A model generated the notes under the pieces. That model saw only the letters and a program-made list of their open reading frames with translations, ran no database searches and was not told where the DNA came from. Position numbers and translations under genes: made by a program. From the NCBI RefSeq assembly GCF_001182825.2, contig NZ_LFYO02000002.1:124001-188000 (forward strand): a stretch of DNA of 64,000 nt. The letters are read 5' to 3'. Shown here piece after piece: positions 38,125 to 48,576 of the stretch. Within the stretch, counting starts at the first letter, position 1. The number at the start of each line of letters is the position of its first letter. This DNA is from Streptococcus sp. X13SY08. GTDB taxonomy: Bacteria > Bacillota > Bacilli > Lactobacillales > Streptococcaceae.

Positions 38125-38340
38125 CAAACTGAACTCGGGCTACGGACTTTGTCAAAAAGATAAACACTTCCTAGACGCAAGCGTCTTTGTCAGGTTTCCT
38201 ATTTTTTTAACTACTTTACTACTAATCAACAGCAAACGAAAGGAACTGAATTCGTCCTGTGATTGTCGGAAAATAGATAAGCTTTCTTGGATGCAAGCAT
38301 CCAGCGGTAGCTTCCTAATTTTCTGTCCAATCACGGGCGG
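38125..38340 (+). repeat. Two tandem diverged structured modules between T-box and alaS
   Basis: Module A (about 38127-38209) and module B (about 38246-38326) align along most of their length: both start AACTGAAYTCG, share AGATAA, then a GCAAGC-centred hairpin (AGACGC/GCGTCT in A, TGGATGC/GCATCCA at 38288-38303 in B), then TTCCTA and a T run. Module B also has outer pairing GTGATTG (38259-38265) with CAATCAC (38328-38334), making a ~75-nt near-continuous hairpin ending 24 nt before the alaS ATG. Confidence 0.6.
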
Positions 38341-38357
38341 ACTCTATATCTTATATT

Positions 38358-40912
38358 ATGAAACAACTATCTTCTGCTCAAATTCGTCAAATGTGGCTTG
38401 ATTTCTGGAAATCAAAAGGTCACTCTGTTGAACCATCTGCTAACTTGGTTCCTATTAATGACCCAACGCTTCTTTGGATCAACTCTGGTGTAGCCACTCT
38501 CAAAAAATATTTCGATGGATCAGTTATTCCTGAAAATCCACGTATTACCAATGCGCAAAAATCCATCCGTACCAATGATATTGAAAACGTTGGGAAAACG
38601 GCGCGTCACCATACCATGTTTGAAATGCTTGGGAACTTCTCAATCGGTGATTATTTCCGTGATGAAGCCATTGAGTGGGGTTTTGAATTGTTAACAAGTC
38701 CAGAGTGGTTTGCATTTCCTAAAGAAAAACTCTACATGACTTACTATCCAGAGGATAAAGATTCCTACAATCGCTGGATTGCTCTGGGTGTGGATCCAAG
38801 TCACTTGATTCCACTTGAGGAAAATTTCTGGGAAATTGGTGCTGGACCTTCTGGGCCAGATACTGAAATTTTCTTTGACCGTGGGGAAGCTTTTGACCCA
38901 GAAAATATCGGTATTCGTCTCTTGGAAGAAGATCTTGAAAACGACCGTTACATTGAAATCTGGAACATCGTTTTATCTCAATTCAATGCTGATCCAGAAG
39001 TGCCACGTTCTGAATACAAAGAATTGCCAAATAAAAACATTGATACGGGCGCTGGTTTGGAGCGTTTGGCTGCTATTTTCCAAGGAGCAAAAACAAACTT
39101 TGAGACAGACCTCTTCATGCCAATTATCCGTGAAGTGGAAAAACTGTCTGGTAAAACTTATGACCAAGATGGCGATAATATGAGCTTTAAGGTCATTGCA
39201 GACCATATTCGTGCCTTGTCATTTGCTATTGGTGACGGTGCTCTTCCAGGAAACGAGGGTCGTGGTTATGTTCTTCGTCGTCTCCTTCGTCGTGCGGTCA
39301 TGCATGGTCGTCGCTTAGGGATTACGGATGCTTTCCTCTATAAACTCGTTCCAACAGTTGGTCAAATCATGGAAAGCTACTATCCAGAAGTCCTTGAAAA
39401 ACGCGATTTCATCGAGAAAATTGTCAAACGCGAGGAAGAAACTTTTGCTCGTACCATTGATGCAGGTACTGGTCATTTGGAAGACTTGCTTGCAGACTTA
39501 AAAGCTGCTGGTAAAGACACACTTGATGGTAAGGATATCTTCAAGCTTTATGACACTTACGGATTCCCAGTAGAATTAACAGAAGAATTAGCCGAAGACG
39601 CTGGTTACAAGATTGACCACGACGGTTTCAAAGCTGCTATGAAAGAGCAACAAGATCGTGCGCGTGCAGCTGTTGTCAAAGGTGGCTCAATGGGAATGCA
39701 AAACGAAACCCTTGCAGGGATCACTGAGCCGTCAGAATTTGTTTACTATGTTGATACATTAGAATCACAACTTTCTGTTATCGTTGTGGATAATGAACGT
39801 TCAGAAGTGGTTTCAGAAGGACAAGCTCTTCTTGTCTTTAACCAAACACCTTTCTACGCAGAAATGGGTGGACAGGTTGCAGACCATGGTGTCATCAAAA
39901 ATGAAAAAGGCGATATCGTCGCGCGTGTGACGGATGTTCAAAAAGCGCCAAATGGACAGGCACTTCATACGGTTGACGTCTTAGCTAGCTTGTCAGTTGG
40001 AACAAACCACATGCTTGCAATCGATAAAAATCGTCGCTTTTCAGTTGAAAAAAATCACTCAGCAACCCACTTGCTTCACGCTGCACTTCACAATGTCATT
40101 GGTAACCACACTACCCAAGCAGGTTCCCTCAATGAAGAAGGATTCCTTCGTTTTGACTTTACACACTTTGAAGCAGTAACAGCTGATGAACTGCGCCAGA
40201 TTGAAACTCAAGTCAATGGGGTGCTATGGCACTATTTGGTGAAAAGTACGGTAAAGTTGTTCGTGTTGTTACAATGGGAGATTATTCTGTTGAACTTTGT
40301 GGTGGTACACACGTGTCTAATACTTCCCAAATCGGTATTTTCAAGATTGTTAAAGAAGAAGGTATCGGTTCAGGTACCCGTCGTATTTTAGCTGTGACTG
40401 GACAACAAGCCTTTGAAACTTACCGTTCGCAAGAGGATTCTCTTAAAGCAGTAGCAGCGACCCTCAAAGCTCCTCAATTAAAAGAAGTTCCAAATAAAGT
40501 GGTGGCTCTTGCAGAGCAGGTCCGCGATTTACAGAAGGAAAATGCAGAGCTCAAACAAAAAGCAGCGGCAGCTCAAGCTGGAGATCTCTTTAAAGATGTC
40601 AAAGAGACTAATGGCGTGCGCTACATTGCAAGCCAAGTGTCTGTATCAGACGCGGGAGCTCTTCGTACATTTGGAGACAACTGGAAACAAAAAGATTACT
40701 CAGATGTGTTGGTTCTTGTTGCAGCTATCGGCGAAAAGGTGAACGTCTTGGTAGCAAGCAAGTCTAAAGATGTACATGCTGGAAATGTCATCAAAGCTCT
40801 TGCGCCAATCGTAGCTGGTCGTGGTGGTGGGAAACTAGATATGGCCATGGCAGGTGGCTCAGATGCATCTAAGATTGCAGAGCTTTTAGCAGCTGTTCCG
40901 GCACAATTTTAA
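38358..40912 (+). pseudogene. alaS: Alanyl-tRNA synthetase, one internal deletion with frameshift
   Basis: Class II synthetase charging tRNA-Ala. The aminoacylation domain is complete ([58 protein letters not shown]). The editing domain has [11 protein letters not shown] (HxxxH). The frame breaks near 40220 after IETQVN and resumes in another frame at [14 protein letters not shown] with the zinc-binding CGGTH and the C-terminal DHH-like domain. About 25 residues that normally lie between (a VMPLEAAKAK-type segment) are missing. The N-terminal piece alone would keep the catalytic core but lose half the editing domain. Confidence 0.93.
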
Positions 40913-40920
40913 TTATTCAT

Positions 40921-40950
40921 AAATCCATGTTTTCAAACGTGGATTTTTTT
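40921..40950 (+). terminator. Terminator after alaS
   Basis: AAATCCATGTTT and AAACGTGGATTT arms (one mismatch) and seven T. Confidence 0.88.
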
Positions 40951-41111
40951 GAAAAACATCATAATTAAAGCTAGATTTCACGAATGAGGATGGTTGGAAG
41001 GAAGAACACCTATCTGATGAGTAATTTCAGCCTTGGAAGCACCTTTGTTTTATTAAGAAAGCAAGTTTTCTCCGCAGACCAGATGTGAGGTGCATATATA
41101 ATGTTTTGTTG

Positions 41112-41192
41112 TATAATTAGTAGTAGACATGTTTATCATTTTTCTATACTTGGTGTCGTAACTTTTAGTGTAGCGGATAAACATGTCTTTTT
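41112..41192 (+). ncRNA. Candidate small RNA: promoter plus one long hairpin
   Basis: TATAAT at 41112-41117. Then AGACATGTTTATC (41125-41137) is perfectly complementary to GATAAACATGTCT (41176-41188), with an inner CTATACT/AGTGTAG stem and a final T run. The whole transcript would be a single ~65-nt hairpin. No good -35 is visible. The rest of 40951-41480 holds no gene I can see. Confidence 0.4.
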
Positions 41193-41480
41193 CTGTTGCA
41201 CTTTATTTTACAACACGGTGAAAATTATTTTTTTAAAATTGAGACAATGGCTTCAGTTTATATTTGGTAAATAATCAATATTTTTATATGCTTCCATACA
41301 GTTTTCTCATTTTGTGTATTATTAACGTTCCGTATTTTGAGAAAAATGCCTAAAATATATAAGTCAAACGATGGATTTGATATGTTACAATCTATCAGTG
41401 TTGTTTGGTGTAGGCGTTTTCTATTTGTTTACATCAAGTAAGCTAGTTCAAATGGATGTAAAAGATAGAAAGGAGTCTAG

Positions 41481-42147
41481 ATGGGATTTTTAAACTTTTT
41501 AATGAAAAAGCCAAAATCGGAATCGGAAGGAAAAAGAAATACTACAGAAAAAGATTCCAGCTGGTTGGCAAGCTATTACAGATGCTTTTTTATTGTCTTA
41601 TCCAGGACAAGATAAAACACGACACTTAAGTGCCAGCCCTTCTCGCTTGGAAGGTGGAAAGCATAGCTTAGAGGGGATTAATGTCTATGATGCTGGAGAT
41701 TACTGGCATTTTGTAACCTATGGCTTATCAGATGTGTATGATCAAGGAACAGATACGACTAGCTTTGGGATGGAATTTACTTATAAGCTGAAAAAACACC
41801 CTGATGACAAAGAAGAGGAAGTCATTATAGGTACTGCAAACTTATTGAAAAGTTTAGCGAGTTTGACACGTGAAAAAGGTGAGATTTTTGGTCCATACGA
41901 GTATGTTTATACTGGTCAGACAGAGGGGGTTGACGTACACCAACAGTCTCTATTGACAGGCTTTATCTGTGTTCCGGCTGATACGGTAGAAAAAGTTCAG
42001 ACACCAAATGAAGAAGTCCGGTTTATTCAATTTGTTGGAGTGACGGATGCGGAGCTACGAAGTCTGACAGATAGTCAATCTGTGCAACGTCTATATAGTG
42101 AGATACCAGACTTTATTACGGACTATCATAGACAGTCTGTACGATAA
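41481..42147 (+). pseudogene. Suppressor-of-fused (SUFU) domain protein, frameshifted
   Basis: AAAGGAG precedes ATG 41481 (MGFLNFLMKKPKSES). After ~18 codons the frame changes within an A-rich run (41525-41550) and the domain follows: IPAGWQAITDAFLLSYPGQD, DYWHFVTYGLSDVYDQG and FGMEFTYKL are the SUFU signature. These small cytoplasmic proteins occur widely in bacteria, some as immunity proteins in polymorphic toxin systems. No toxin gene is seen beside it. Confidence 0.8.
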
Positions 42148-42206
42148 ATTCATAGCAGATACAGTAGGACGAAGCAGATAAATTCATCATGGAATCCTTC
42201 TCACGA

Positions 42207-42238
42207 TTTCTCACTAAAATTGTGAGAAAAAATTTTGT
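42207..42238 (+). terminator. Hairpin after the SUFU gene
   Basis: TTTCTCAC (42207-42214) pairs with GTGAGAAA (42222-42229), followed by AAAATTTT. Confidence 0.6.
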
Positions 42239-42306
42239 TAGCAAAATTGTGTTATTGTTCGAATGCAAAAATACTAAGTATGAAAAACATAAAATAAAGA
42301 AAGGTG

Positions 42307-43987
42307 GTGAGAAGTATAGAAATTTTAGAAATTATGGTACGTTCGCGCCTATTCAGCGAAAGTGATAGACAAAATATCATACATGAAATGAAAGCAACGG
42401 ATACTTCTCTTGAAAATACCTTTTAAAAAAGGGTATGTCAATGAAGAAGATTTGTTAAAAGTGTTAAGTTACTATTACAAAACACCTCAAGTCAACCTTT
42501 CTCAGTTTTCGATTAATAAGGAAGCGGTTGCTAAGGTATCAGAAAAAATCGCACGTCGCCACTGCTTGATTCCTATCGCCTTTACAGAGGATATGGAGCC
42601 AAGACTTATCGTTGCGATGGCAAATCCTAAAAATTATATCGCCTTGGATGATGTTCGAATTGTATCGAAGATGCCGATTGAGGCACACATTGGTTTGAGT
42701 GATGATATTCAAAAATATATTGACCAGTATTACTCACAGGGTGATGCAGCACATCAAGCAGCGACAGAAATTGAGGGATTCGGTGTTGAAGATGATGTCG
42801 TGGAAGAAGACATCTCAATTAAAAATTCACCCGTAGTTCGCTTGATTGACTCGATTGTCAGCCAAGCCATCAAAACACGGGTATCAGATATTCACATCGA
42901 GCCATTTGAGAAAGTCGTTCGAGTTCGTTTCCGTGTTGATGGGACGCTCGTTGAAAATATGCAATTAAAAGCCTCTACACATTCTGCTATTGCTACACGG
43001 ATTAAGATTATGAGTGGCTTGGATATTGCAGAACGTCGGATTCCACAGGATGGTCGGATCGAGACTACGATTGATGGACGTAAAGTGGATATGCGTGTGT
43101 CTGTCCTTCCGACTGTTTTCGGTGAGAAGATTGTTATCCGGATTCTGAATCTAAATGCTACTCTTTTGAGTAAGGAAGAACTTGGGTTTTTACCAGCCAA
43201 TGAAAAAATCTTTGATGATATATTGAAAGCGCCTGAAGGAATTATTTTGCTGACAGGGCCAACGGGGTCTGGTAAAACAACCACTCTTTATACAGCCTTG
43301 CGCGAGTTAAGCGATGTTGGAAAAAATATCATCACTGTTGAAGACCCTGTAGAATACAGACTGGACGGAGTTAACCAAGTACAGGTGAATGTCAAAGCAG
43401 GTTTGACATTTGCCGGTGGTTTGAGAAGTATCTTGCGTCAGGACCCGGATATTGTCCTACTAGGGGAGATTCGGGATGAGGAGACAGCCAGTATCGCTGT
43501 CCGTGCCGCCATTACAGGTCACGTTGTGCTATCTACGATCCATACCAATGATACAGCCTCTACAGTCAACCGTCTAGTGGATATGGGGATTAAACCTTAC
43601 TTGGTTTCAACTGCCACTGTCGGGATTATCGCACAGCGCTTGATTAAACGCATCTGTCCGAAGTGTAAGACAGCCTATACCGTTGAAGGAAATCATTATC
43701 AGCATCTAGGTATTCACCATGGGGATAAGCTGTACAAAGGTGAAGGTTGTAACTATTGCGGTGGAACTGGTTACTATGGTCGTATTGCGATTCATGAAAT
43801 CATGGCCGTCACCAAAGAAATAAAAGCTATGATCAACAAAGGTGCGACAACCGCTGAATTGCGCAATCAAGCTCGCTCACAGGGGATGAGAGACTTGGCA
43901 GAAGAAGCAATAGAAACAGCTAAAAATGGGATAACGACAATGGAGCAAGCAATGAAGATTGCCTTTAGTCTAGAGGGAGAAGCCTAA
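42307..43987 (+). pseudogene. pilF: Type IV pilus extension ATPase (PilB/GspE family; PilF in S. sanguinis)
   Basis: Cytoplasmic hexameric motor driving pilus assembly. The start is probably GTG 42307 (VRSIEILEIMVRSRLF); an ATG at 42334 is the alternative. After SLENT one base is lost in a T/A run (~42421), and the remaining 525 codons read in the next frame from LKKGYVNEEDLLKVL. It has an MshEN N-domain, a Walker A LLTGPTGSGKTTTLYTA, an acidic box, a Walker B LRQDPDIVLLGEIRDEE, and a zinc knuckle CPKC...GCNYCGGTGYYG that marks extension ATPases. First gene of the pilus locus. Confidence 0.9.
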
Positions 43988-43988
43988 G

Positions 43989-45051
43989 ATGAATTTAGAT
44001 GAATTAATCAAACAAGCCATTGAACATGGTGCGTCGGATATTCATTTTACAGTGGGGGCTGAGCCAACGATGCGTTTGCACGGAAAGCTAACGCCCATCA
44101 CTGATGAAAAGATGACAAATACGGACACTGTCCGATTTGCCAAAGAAATACTAACAGAAAAGCAAATTCAATACCTGCTTGAAGTGGGAGAAGTGGATTG
44201 TGCCTACGAAGTTGATAACGGTTTCCGTTTGCGGGTCAATATCTTTAAACAACGAAACAACTCAGGGATTGCCTTGCGAGTCATTCCGAATCAAATTCCT
44301 AGCATGGAGTCCCTCGGATTGCCAGCTGTTATAAAAAAATTGGCTGAAAAACGTCGGGGTCTAATCTTGATAACAGGACCAACCGGTTCAGGGAAATCGA
44401 CGACCCTAGCCACGATGATCAACTATATGAATGAGCTACGTGATGAGCACATCATCACCATCGAAGATCCGATCGAGTACATGCACACACATAAGCAGTG
44501 TTTGGTCAATCAGCGTGAGCTTGGTGCGGACAAACAGAGCTTTGGAAATGCTCTCCGAGGTGCCCTTCGTCAGGACCCGGATGTCATCCTTGTAGGGGAG
44601 ATGCGGGATAAGGAAACTATTGAGATTGCTCTCCGTGCGGCAGAAACAGGTCACTTAGTCCTTTCTACACTCCATACGGTTGGAGCAGTTAATACAATGG
44701 ACCGTATTATTGATGTCTTTCCTGCCGAACAGCAAGAACAAATTCGTGTTCAACTCTCTGCCTGCCGTTGTAGAAGGTGTTGTATCTCAGCAATTGATGC
44801 GTACATCAAACGGTAAAGGGCGAGTAGCAGCATTTGAAATTATGCTAGCGACACCTGCGGTTCGAAATCTTATCCGTGAAGGGAAAACTCACCAATTGTT
44901 GACACCAAACCAAACGGGAGCTAGTCAGGGAATGATCACAATGGATACCTCTCTGCTTGGCCTCTATCGTCGCAATCTAATTGATCGCAAGACCTTGCTC
45001 TCTTACGCAGTAGACCGTGAGCAAGTCGAAAAAGTAGTCATGATGGGGTAG
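43989..45051 (+). pseudogene. pilT: Type IV pilus retraction ATPase PilT, frameshifted
   Basis: Depolymerises the pilus for twitching and DNA uptake. It has MNLDELIKQAIEHGASDIHF, a Walker A TGPTGSGKSTTLATM, the acidic box TIEDPIEYMH, and LRQDPDVILVGEMRDKETIE with the AIRAGE-region equivalent further on. Near 44762 a short loss (QVQLS to SLPAVVEGVVSQQL) changes the frame; the C-terminal domain continues to 45051. It lacks the zinc knuckle, separating it from PilF. It starts two bases after the pilF stop. Confidence 0.92.
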
Positions 45052-45057
45052 AAAACG

Positions 45058-46228
45058 ATGGCAGGGTTCGTATGTAAATATATTGACGAAAAAAATCGAG
45101 TTCAAGTTTTAGAACTGGATGTAGACTCTAAGGGCGAAGCTCTAGCCCAGCTCCGACTAAAAGGGCGTCCGTCCCATCAGTGTTGAAGAAAAGGGTCTTG
45201 GTTCGACCGAGATTACGCTGGGTGGACCTAAAAAGGTCAAAATAACAGATATCTCCCTTTTCTGTAAGCAAATGTCGGTTATGTTAGAAGCTGGTATCCC
45301 GCTCAACAATGCTGTGGATATCATGGAGCATCAAACGACTTCTAAGCCTTTAAAAGCTGCTCTGAAAAAAATGAGTACTCAACTCAAAGAGGGAAATCAG
45401 CTCTCTCAAACGATGAAAGCGCAAGGCAAGGTCTTCCCTAATCTCCTCATCCGTATGATTGAAGCGGGTGAAAAGGCAGGTAAAATCGATGAAGTCTTGG
45501 AAAAAATGTCCGTTCACTATACCAAGGAAGTCAAGATCAATCGTCAGATTACAGGTGCTATGATTTATCCAGCAATCTTGAGTTTGCTGGTTATCGGTGC
45601 GGTCTTTGTCCTTCTCTATGTCGTGGTACCGTCCTTTAAGGATATCTTCGAGAGTGGAGGAGTGGAGTTGCCACTACCGACACGGATTGTCCTCTTCCTC
45701 AGTAACTGGGTCCAATCCTACTGGTATATTCTCTTCAGCTTGACCTACTCAAGCTAAATCTTCCGATTATCAAGACTTCTATCCAAAAAATCATAACCGC
45801 TCGTTTCTCAAGTACTTTAGCAACGCTAACTAGTGCGGGTATCCCACTGGTAGATGTTTTGGAAGCAGCTGCTTCAACGACCAACACTAGTGTGGTGGTT
45901 GATAAGATTGATAAGGCTAGTGAAGGAATCCAAAAAGGGGAAAATCTGACGGAGATGATCGGCCAAACGGAGCTCTTTCCTCCGATGATGCTCTCCATGG
46001 TCAAGATTGGAGAGGAGTCAGGGTCGCTAGAGTCTATGCTCCATAAGACCTCTGCCTACTACGAGGAAGAACTCGAAGCTGCCATTAAGCAGTTGCTCTC
46101 TCATGGAGCCAGCCCTCATCATCATCATGGGGATTGTTATCGGTGGTATCGTAGCCTCTATCATGCTTCCGTTGCTTGGTCTGGCAGGACAAACAAAACT
46201 GGCACAGGAGATGACCATAGGCCATTGA
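45058..46228 (+). pseudogene. pilG: Type IV pilus platform protein (PilC/GspF family; PilG), three lesions
   Basis: Inner-membrane platform. The start is MAGFVCKYIDEKNRVQVL, then one extra base near 45170, then VEEKGLGSTEITLGG and the first GspF domain (DISLFCKQMSVMLEAGIPL). At 45752 a block is missing: after WYILFSL the sequence resumes at KLNLPIIKTSIQKIITARFS, dropping ~25 residues including part of a membrane helix. The second GspF domain (LATLTSAGIPLVDVLEAAAS) follows. Two bases of a CT run are lost at ~46103 before MEPALIIIMGIVIGGIVASI, giving a natural end at 46228. Confidence 0.88.
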
Positions 46229-46390
46229 TTGAAGGTTGAGACTGGAACAAACTATCCTAACCTTCCCTCAATTACCTATGGCTCCTCTCAACTACCTATG
46301 GCTGCCCCGCTTACTCGGAGAGTTTGTAGAGTCTCTCTAAATATCGAGCAGGCAGACCTATACATTTCTGAAAAAGAAAAGGAAATAAAC

Positions 46391-46825
46391 ATGCTAAGTA
46401 AATTACAAAACATCCGTCGCAATGCTAAGAAAAAAGGGTTTACCCTTGTCGAGTTGGTCGTCGTTATCATCATCATTGCTATCATCGCTGCTGTAGCTCT
46501 TCCACGTATAGCAGCTTTCCAAGAAAGCGCTCGCAAATCACGTATCCAATCTGAACACCGTCAGTTGGTAACAGCTATCCAATCACGCATTGCCCAAGCT
46601 GAAGATCCAACGACTGAATATGAAAATATTAGTAGTATTGATGAGTTTAAAGAATACATGAATATCAAAGGGTCAGATGTAATTTCATCTGTTGAGAAAG
46701 ATAAAGGTAATGCTGCACACGTAATTGATGGTGGAAAACTCACTTCAACTTACACTAATCCGAATGGTACTGATAAACCTAAGTCAGAAACATGGACCTA
46801 TACTTTTAGTCCTAAAAATCAATAA
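46391..46825 (+). CDS. pilE: Major type IV pilin PilE
   Basis: 144 residues, intact. Class III leader RRNAKKKG, cleaved before FTLVELVVVIIIIAIIAAVA; Phe1 and Glu5 are present, and the hydrophobic helix forms the pilus core. A small C-terminal domain of ~100 residues has no cysteines. AAAGGAAA precedes ATG 46391. It is the only pilin-sized gene with a consensus leader here, so it is probably the major subunit. S. sanguinis has two such genes in tandem. Confidence 0.9.
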   Translation: MLSKLQNIRRNAKKKGFTLVELVVVIIIIAIIAAVALPRIAAFQESARKSRIQSEHRQLVTAIQSRIAQAEDPTTEYENISSIDEFKEYMNIKGSDVISSVEKDKGNAAHVIDGGKLTSTYTNPNGTDKPKSETWTYTFSPKNQ

Positions 46826-46849
46826 TAAAAAATAATCTAAAAACTCTAC

Positions 46850-46902
46850 CCCGACATTTCGTCGGGTCTTATCAAAGGTCTGATACCCCTCATCAGGCTT
46901 TT
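46850..46902 (+). terminator. Two successive hairpins after pilE
   Basis: CCCGAC/GTCGGG (46850-46855 and 46861-46866) followed by TCTT, then AGGTCTGAT/ATCAGG-CTT (about 46875-46902) followed by TTTT. These probably attenuate transcription so that pilE is made in excess over the downstream minor pilins. Confidence 0.6.
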
Positions 46903-46926
46903 GGTAAGACCATAGAGGAGGAAAAC

Positions 46927-47331
46927 ATGAACGAAAATATCCGAAAAAAAAGAAAAGGGGGCACCCTGTCCATGGTCGTCGTTATGATGGTCATCGTGAC
47001 AGCGACAGTTGCCCTGATGGCGGGTGTCCTAAGCACAGCCAACCGACAGACCCTGCGGAATTACCACTATCTAGACGCCAAGTATGTCGCGACATCGGGT
47101 AGTCAGTTGTCGCTCGGGGCTTTCTTCGAGGGAGATGGCAAAACGTCGGACCTCTATACAGAGTTTTCTAAACGAGCCAATAGACAGAAAACTTCAGAAG
47201 AAAAAGCAACAGCTACTCACCAGTTCGAACATGGTACCGCAAAGATTACCATGACAGGTGAGTTTAGTCCAAAAGATAGTAAATCTAAGAATGATTACTA
47301 TGTGACTGTCACATCACACGGTTCGTTTTAA
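46927..47331 (+). CDS. Pilin-like minor subunit (PilA position)
   Basis: 134 residues. An N-terminus NENIRKKRKGG then TLSMVVVMMVIVTATVALMA is leader-like, but Glu5 is missing and the helix is unusually Met/Val-rich, so it is a non-canonical prepilin. The soluble part is small and charged (SEEKATATHQFEHGTAKITM). AGAGGAGG lies upstream. By position, before the vWA and lectin pilins, it corresponds to PilA of the S. sanguinis cluster. This assignment is by order only. Confidence 0.65.
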   Translation: MNENIRKKRKGGTLSMVVVMMVIVTATVALMAGVLSTANRQTLRNYHYLDAKYVATSGSQLSLGAFFEGDGKTSDLYTEFSKRANRQKTSEEKATATHQFEHGTAKITMTGEFSPKDSKSKNDYYVTVTSHGSF

Positions 47332-47399
47332 CTTGGAAAATCCAGCTTTGAGAACAGAGAAAAGTGGGATTCAACATTCAAAATAGAAAGAAAAAATAA

Positions 47400-48565
47400 A
47401 TGAAACAGGCAAAAAGAGGATTTACACTCGTTGAACTCATCGTCTCCATTTCACTCATCGCAGTGGTTTCACTTGTGCTGGGTGTCATTTCTCAGACAGT
47501 CTTTGCGAGCAAGGATCTGGTTGACAAGGAAGCGACTATACAAGCAGAAGTTCGAACTAGTATGCAGGCTGTAGATAAAAATGTTCAAAATTCTACAGCC
47601 ATCTTCGTCTTAGATGACTCAAAGTATGATGGTGATACTAAAAGTTTGAAATCTGGCTGGAGTTATATCGGTCTCACAAAAGATTAAAAAAATCTAGTCA
47701 ACTTTTCTTGGAATAAAGAAAAAAATACTTGGGATGAAATTAAGCTAGGAAATCGCCATTTTTACGACATTACGATGGACCTCAAATTCTCAAGCGATGA
47801 AAATTACCAAGATAACCGCTTGGTGAATTACGAAGTCAAGGGACAGTATACCAATATTAATAAAAAATTTGCATTAGATTCGGCTTCAGTCGCTCTCAAT
47901 ACAAAACAAGTTTTCTCCCACGTTTCTAGAGGCAAGGAAGGGGTCGCTATTGCTTACCGTAATGACCCTATCGAAGGACAGATGAATACAGCTATCAGTT
48001 TTGTCTTTGATACATCAGGGTCGATGGGCTGGGATATCAACGGGGAAAAAATAATCGTGGCAAACCTTCAAATATCAGAATGCATATTTTGAAAGAGAAA
48101 GCAAAGGATATGATTGATGAATTAAGTGATTTGGGGAACGTTAGTGTCAACCTAGTACAATTCTCTACTCTGGGGGACTACATCCAAGAGGAATTTGTTG
48201 ATTTAAAATCAGGGTCAGGGACCATTAAACAAAATATTCAAAATATGAAACCAGATGGAGGGACCAATCCTGGCGACGGACTTCGCCACGCCATGGTTAG
48301 TCTTCAAAAAAATCCTGCTCAATTCAAGTATGTTGTTCTCTTAACAGACGGAGTTCCTAATCTCTATACAGTCGGACAGTATAGAGATAAATGGCAATCT
48401 AGTCGTTATATAGATGTCTTTAACTATGATGGACCAGAATTTGATCTATCAGATAATGTAGATGCAAACTACTATGATGCATCCAATCAAGAAGAGTTGG
48501 CAAAGGTCTTTAGTGATATTAAGAAACAAATCGAACAAGATCTCTGGTTTGTAGTTGGACCGTAG
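47400..48565 (+). pseudogene. pilB: Modular minor pilin with von Willebrand A domain (PilB-like)
   Basis: Canonical prepilin start AKRG then FTLVELIVSISLIAVVSLVL. The pilin module is interrupted by an in-frame TAA (47685-47687) after GLTKD, and the frame continues KNLVNFSWNKEKN. A vWA adhesion module follows: the MIDAS DxSxS in FVFDTSGSMGWD, Thr in GGTNPGDG, Asp in LLTDGVPNL. One A is lost from an A7 run at ~48046. In S. sanguinis the pilin PilB carries a vWA domain that binds host glycoproteins. The symbol follows that naming and is not the ATPase called PilB elsewhere. Confidence 0.8.
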
Positions 48566-48576
48566 TGGGGTACTGT

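Noticed and set aside
41481-42147. SUFU-domain gene as part of a toxin-immunity locus
   Set aside because: No toxin-like gene, secretion motif or other immunity gene is adjacent.
42258-42265. TTCGAATG upstream of pilF as a ComX box
   Set aside because: It matches TACGAATA at only 6 of 8 positions and lacks the spacing seen at coiA; not strong enough to claim competence control of the pilus.
48055-48062. A-run slip in the vWA pilin as programmed frameshifting or phase variation
   Set aside because: Many unrelated genes have the same kind of single-base loss in short runs, so error or simple decay is the better first explanation.
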